Shown here: in pieces, positions 14,329 to 14,959 of the stretch | How positions within the stretch are numbered: the stretch's first letter is position 1 | How the letters are laid out: each line of letters starts with the position of its first letter | Assembly (NCBI GenBank): GCA_002328825.1 | Contig: DCWI01000015.1 | Coordinates: 1,203-16,161 of the forward strand | Length of the DNA: 14,959 nucleotides | Direction of reading: 5' to 3' | Source of the DNA: Nitrospiraceae bacterium UBA2166 | GTDB taxonomy: Bacteria > Nitrospirota > Nitrospiria > Nitrospirales > UBA2166 | Program-made: the position numbers and the translations under genes | Notes under the pieces: generated by a model | Told to the model about the DNA's origin: nothing | The model's input: only the letters and a program-made list of their open reading frames with translations | The model's database searches: none

Positions 14329-14357
14329 ATCTTAACCTACCCTTGATGGGTTGTCAA
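14329..14357 (-). promoter_or_regulatory. Sigma-70 promoter P2, proximal
   Basis: On the minus strand TTGACA (14352-14357), a 17-base spacer, then TAAGAT (14329-14334). The -35 is a full match and the -10 matches four of six. Transcription would start near 14322, leaving a leader of only about 17 bases, just enough for the GGGGG ribosome site before the GTG at 14305. The spacer contains an imperfect inverted repeat, ACCC-ATCAA-GGGT. A second, stronger promoter lies 84 bases upstream. Confidence 0.72.
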
Positions 14358-14412
14358 CGCCTTTTGCCCTTTAGGGCGGTTCTAATAAATTATTTCTTTT
14401 TTTTATAGTTCG

Positions 14413-14441
14413 ATTATACCATATTTTTCATTCAATGTCAA
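14413..14441 (-). promoter_or_regulatory. Consensus extended -10 sigma-70 promoter P1, distal
   Basis: On the minus strand TTGACA (14436-14441), a 17-base spacer, then TATAAT (14413-14418) preceded by TGG, giving an extended -10. Every consensus base is present. A start near 14406 gives a leader of about 100 bases that runs through P2. The spacer is A-rich. The -35 box is overlapped by inverted AATGTC half-sites. It points straight into the structural operon, with no other gene between. Confidence 0.88.
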
Positions 14442-14470
14442 TAGGACATTTGTGGTACCGATAATGTCCT
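14434..14470. promoter_or_regulatory. Operator-like inverted repeats overlapping the P1 -35 box
   Basis: Plus strand: AATGTC (14434-14439), GACATT (14445-14450) with GGACATT starting one base earlier, and AATGTCCT (14463-14470). The first two half-sites form a six-base perfect inverted repeat with a five-base gap that covers the -35 hexamer. The second and third form an eight-base perfect repeat, AGGACATT (14443-14450) and AATGTCCT, around 12 bases centred on GGTACC. A DNA-binding regulator occupying these would block or modulate P1. An alternative reading is a plus-strand terminator, because eight T residues follow five bases after the second arm. Confidence 0.6.
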
Positions 14471-14676
14471 GTCGATTTTTTTTCAGCAATCCAATCCCGT
14501 TTTCCATGAAAAGCACTACCCCCCTAAACCACCGCTTTTGGAAAATTGTGTCGTCCTACGGATGAGATATAAGAATACGCATAAATTCCCAACTTTCCGG
14601 GTCGCCTATTCCTAGAAAAGGGATCACATATGCGTTTTTCCTTTAAACCTCTCATGTTACGGGCCACAACTTAAAG

Positions 14677-14879
14677 TAGGGTCTCACGTAACTACCCATA
14701 AAAGAGAGTGAAAAACACACAGCCTTTTCCCTTGATATCCCCCTTATATCCTTTACATTCAATATCTTATGTCCCTTCAACGCTGTAGGGGCTCTACAGG
14801 AAAACCCTATAAAAAACCGGGGAAAACAGCAAAATAACCGTTATCTCTTTAGAATCGGCAACTTAGCACCGAGACCCTA
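14677..14879. repeat. Distant inverted repeat TAGGGTCTC / GAGACCCTA
   Basis: TAGGGTCTC at 14677-14685 and its exact reverse complement GAGACCCTA at 14871-14879 are perfect nine-base arms 185 bases apart. The second arm borders the palindrome of the nested dyad. Nine bases can match by chance in a region this size, but the pairing of two copies within the same non-coding block is suggestive of a recognition site used in both orientations. Confidence 0.35.
14783..14799. repeat. Small inverted repeat CTGTAG-GGGCT-CTACAG
   Basis: Perfect six-base arms with a five-base loop. No T run follows on either strand, so it is not a typical terminator. It may be a protein-binding site or a short RNA hairpin within the non-coding block. 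Confidence 0.4.
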
Positions 14880-14924
14880 AAATATTTTAGGATTGTTGCA
14901 TCTAAACCGTTGAAACTAAAGAGA
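14844..14924. repeat. Nested dyad with a 16-base palindrome at its centre
   Basis: TCTCTTTAG (14844-14852) and CTAAAGAGA (14916-14924) are perfect nine-base inverted arms. In the middle lies CCTAAAATATTTTAGG (14876-14891), a perfect 16-base palindrome. Its centre is within one base of the centre of the outer arms. GCAAC (14858-14862) and GTTGC (14895-14899) form a third, slightly off-centre pair. Such layered symmetry is typical of binding or replication sites, and it could also fold as a cruciform or a long RNA hairpin. Confidence 0.55.
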
Positions 14925-14959
14925 AAAAAAACTACTCTGACCAAACACCGAAAACCAGA

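Larger units (their letters stand above)
14471..14959. other. Non-coding region at the right edge, rich in dyads
   Basis: No reading frame longer than about 45 codons with a believable ribosome site is present on either strand. The longest candidate, 43 codons on the minus strand starting near 14655, lacks a ribosome site and recognisable sequence. The region is A/T-rich with runs of A and several inverted repeats, listed separately. It lies upstream of the structural operon promoters and continues past the window, so it could be a control region, an origin or a genome-end region. Only its repeats support this; no DnaA box set or cos site was recognised. Confidence 0.6.

Noticed and set aside
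14358..14404. Possible plus-strand terminator: GCCC/GGGC stem followed by a T-rich run
   Set aside because: The stem has four strong pairs with a tiny loop and the T run begins about 18 bases later, too far for intrinsic termination. It also lies between two minus-strand promoters.
14527..14655. 43-codon minus-strand frame in the right non-coding block
   Set aside because: No ribosome site upstream of its ATG, no recognisable sequence, and other equally short frames exist on both strands.
14916..14959. Weak plus-strand promoter-like TTGAAA with 17-base spacing near the right edge
   Set aside because: The -10 (TACTCT) matches only three of six and the window ends before any downstream gene.

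Overview
The window is the structural half of a short-tailed phage (podovirus) genome, or of a related prophage. All 21 genes lie on the minus strand and read right to left, tightly packed, with stop/start overlaps and frequent GTG starts. The host cannot be named. AGGAG-type ribosome sites and near-consensus sigma-70 promoters point to a bacterium that uses standard housekeeping signals. No tRNA, rRNA, CRISPR array, insertion sequence, integrase, replication gene or phage RNA polymerase is visible.

Right edge, 14306-14959: about 650 bases without a convincing gene. This part holds two sigma-70 promoters aimed into the operon. One has both consensus hexamers, 17-base spacing and an extended -10. 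Its -35 box is overlapped by AATGTC half-sites that look like an operator. Further right are several inverted repeats, including a nested dyad at 14844-14924.

The promoter-proximal genes (14305-12872) encode a dATP/dGTP diphosphohydrolase-domain protein, a conserved small phage protein, and four small proteins. These four are a soluble amphipathic one, an out-of-frame overlapping lipoprotein, a small membrane protein and an exported protein. This block could be a lysis or envelope cassette, but no endolysin is seen.

The packaging and head genes (12888-5212) run: small terminase, large terminase (likely start a GTG at 12548), a small proline-rich protein, a GNAT-fold protein, a small hypothetical protein, portal, a Bbp19-like protein, a YkgJ-type cysteine-cluster protein, scaffold, a four-cysteine protein resembling a HiPIP motif, major capsid and a putative minor head protein.

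The tail and ejection genes (5144-1) run: a tiny very basic protein, tail tubular A-like, tail tubular B-like with an apparent inserted domain, a T7 gp13-like GNAT-fold protein, a gp14-like internal virion protein, and the N-terminal 351 residues of a coiled internal virion protein cut by the left edge. From portal to internal virion proteins the order matches T7 genes 8 to 15. The terminases sit at the front of the operon instead of the end, and the promoters are host-type. Product assignments rest on motif recognition and gene order, without any database search.
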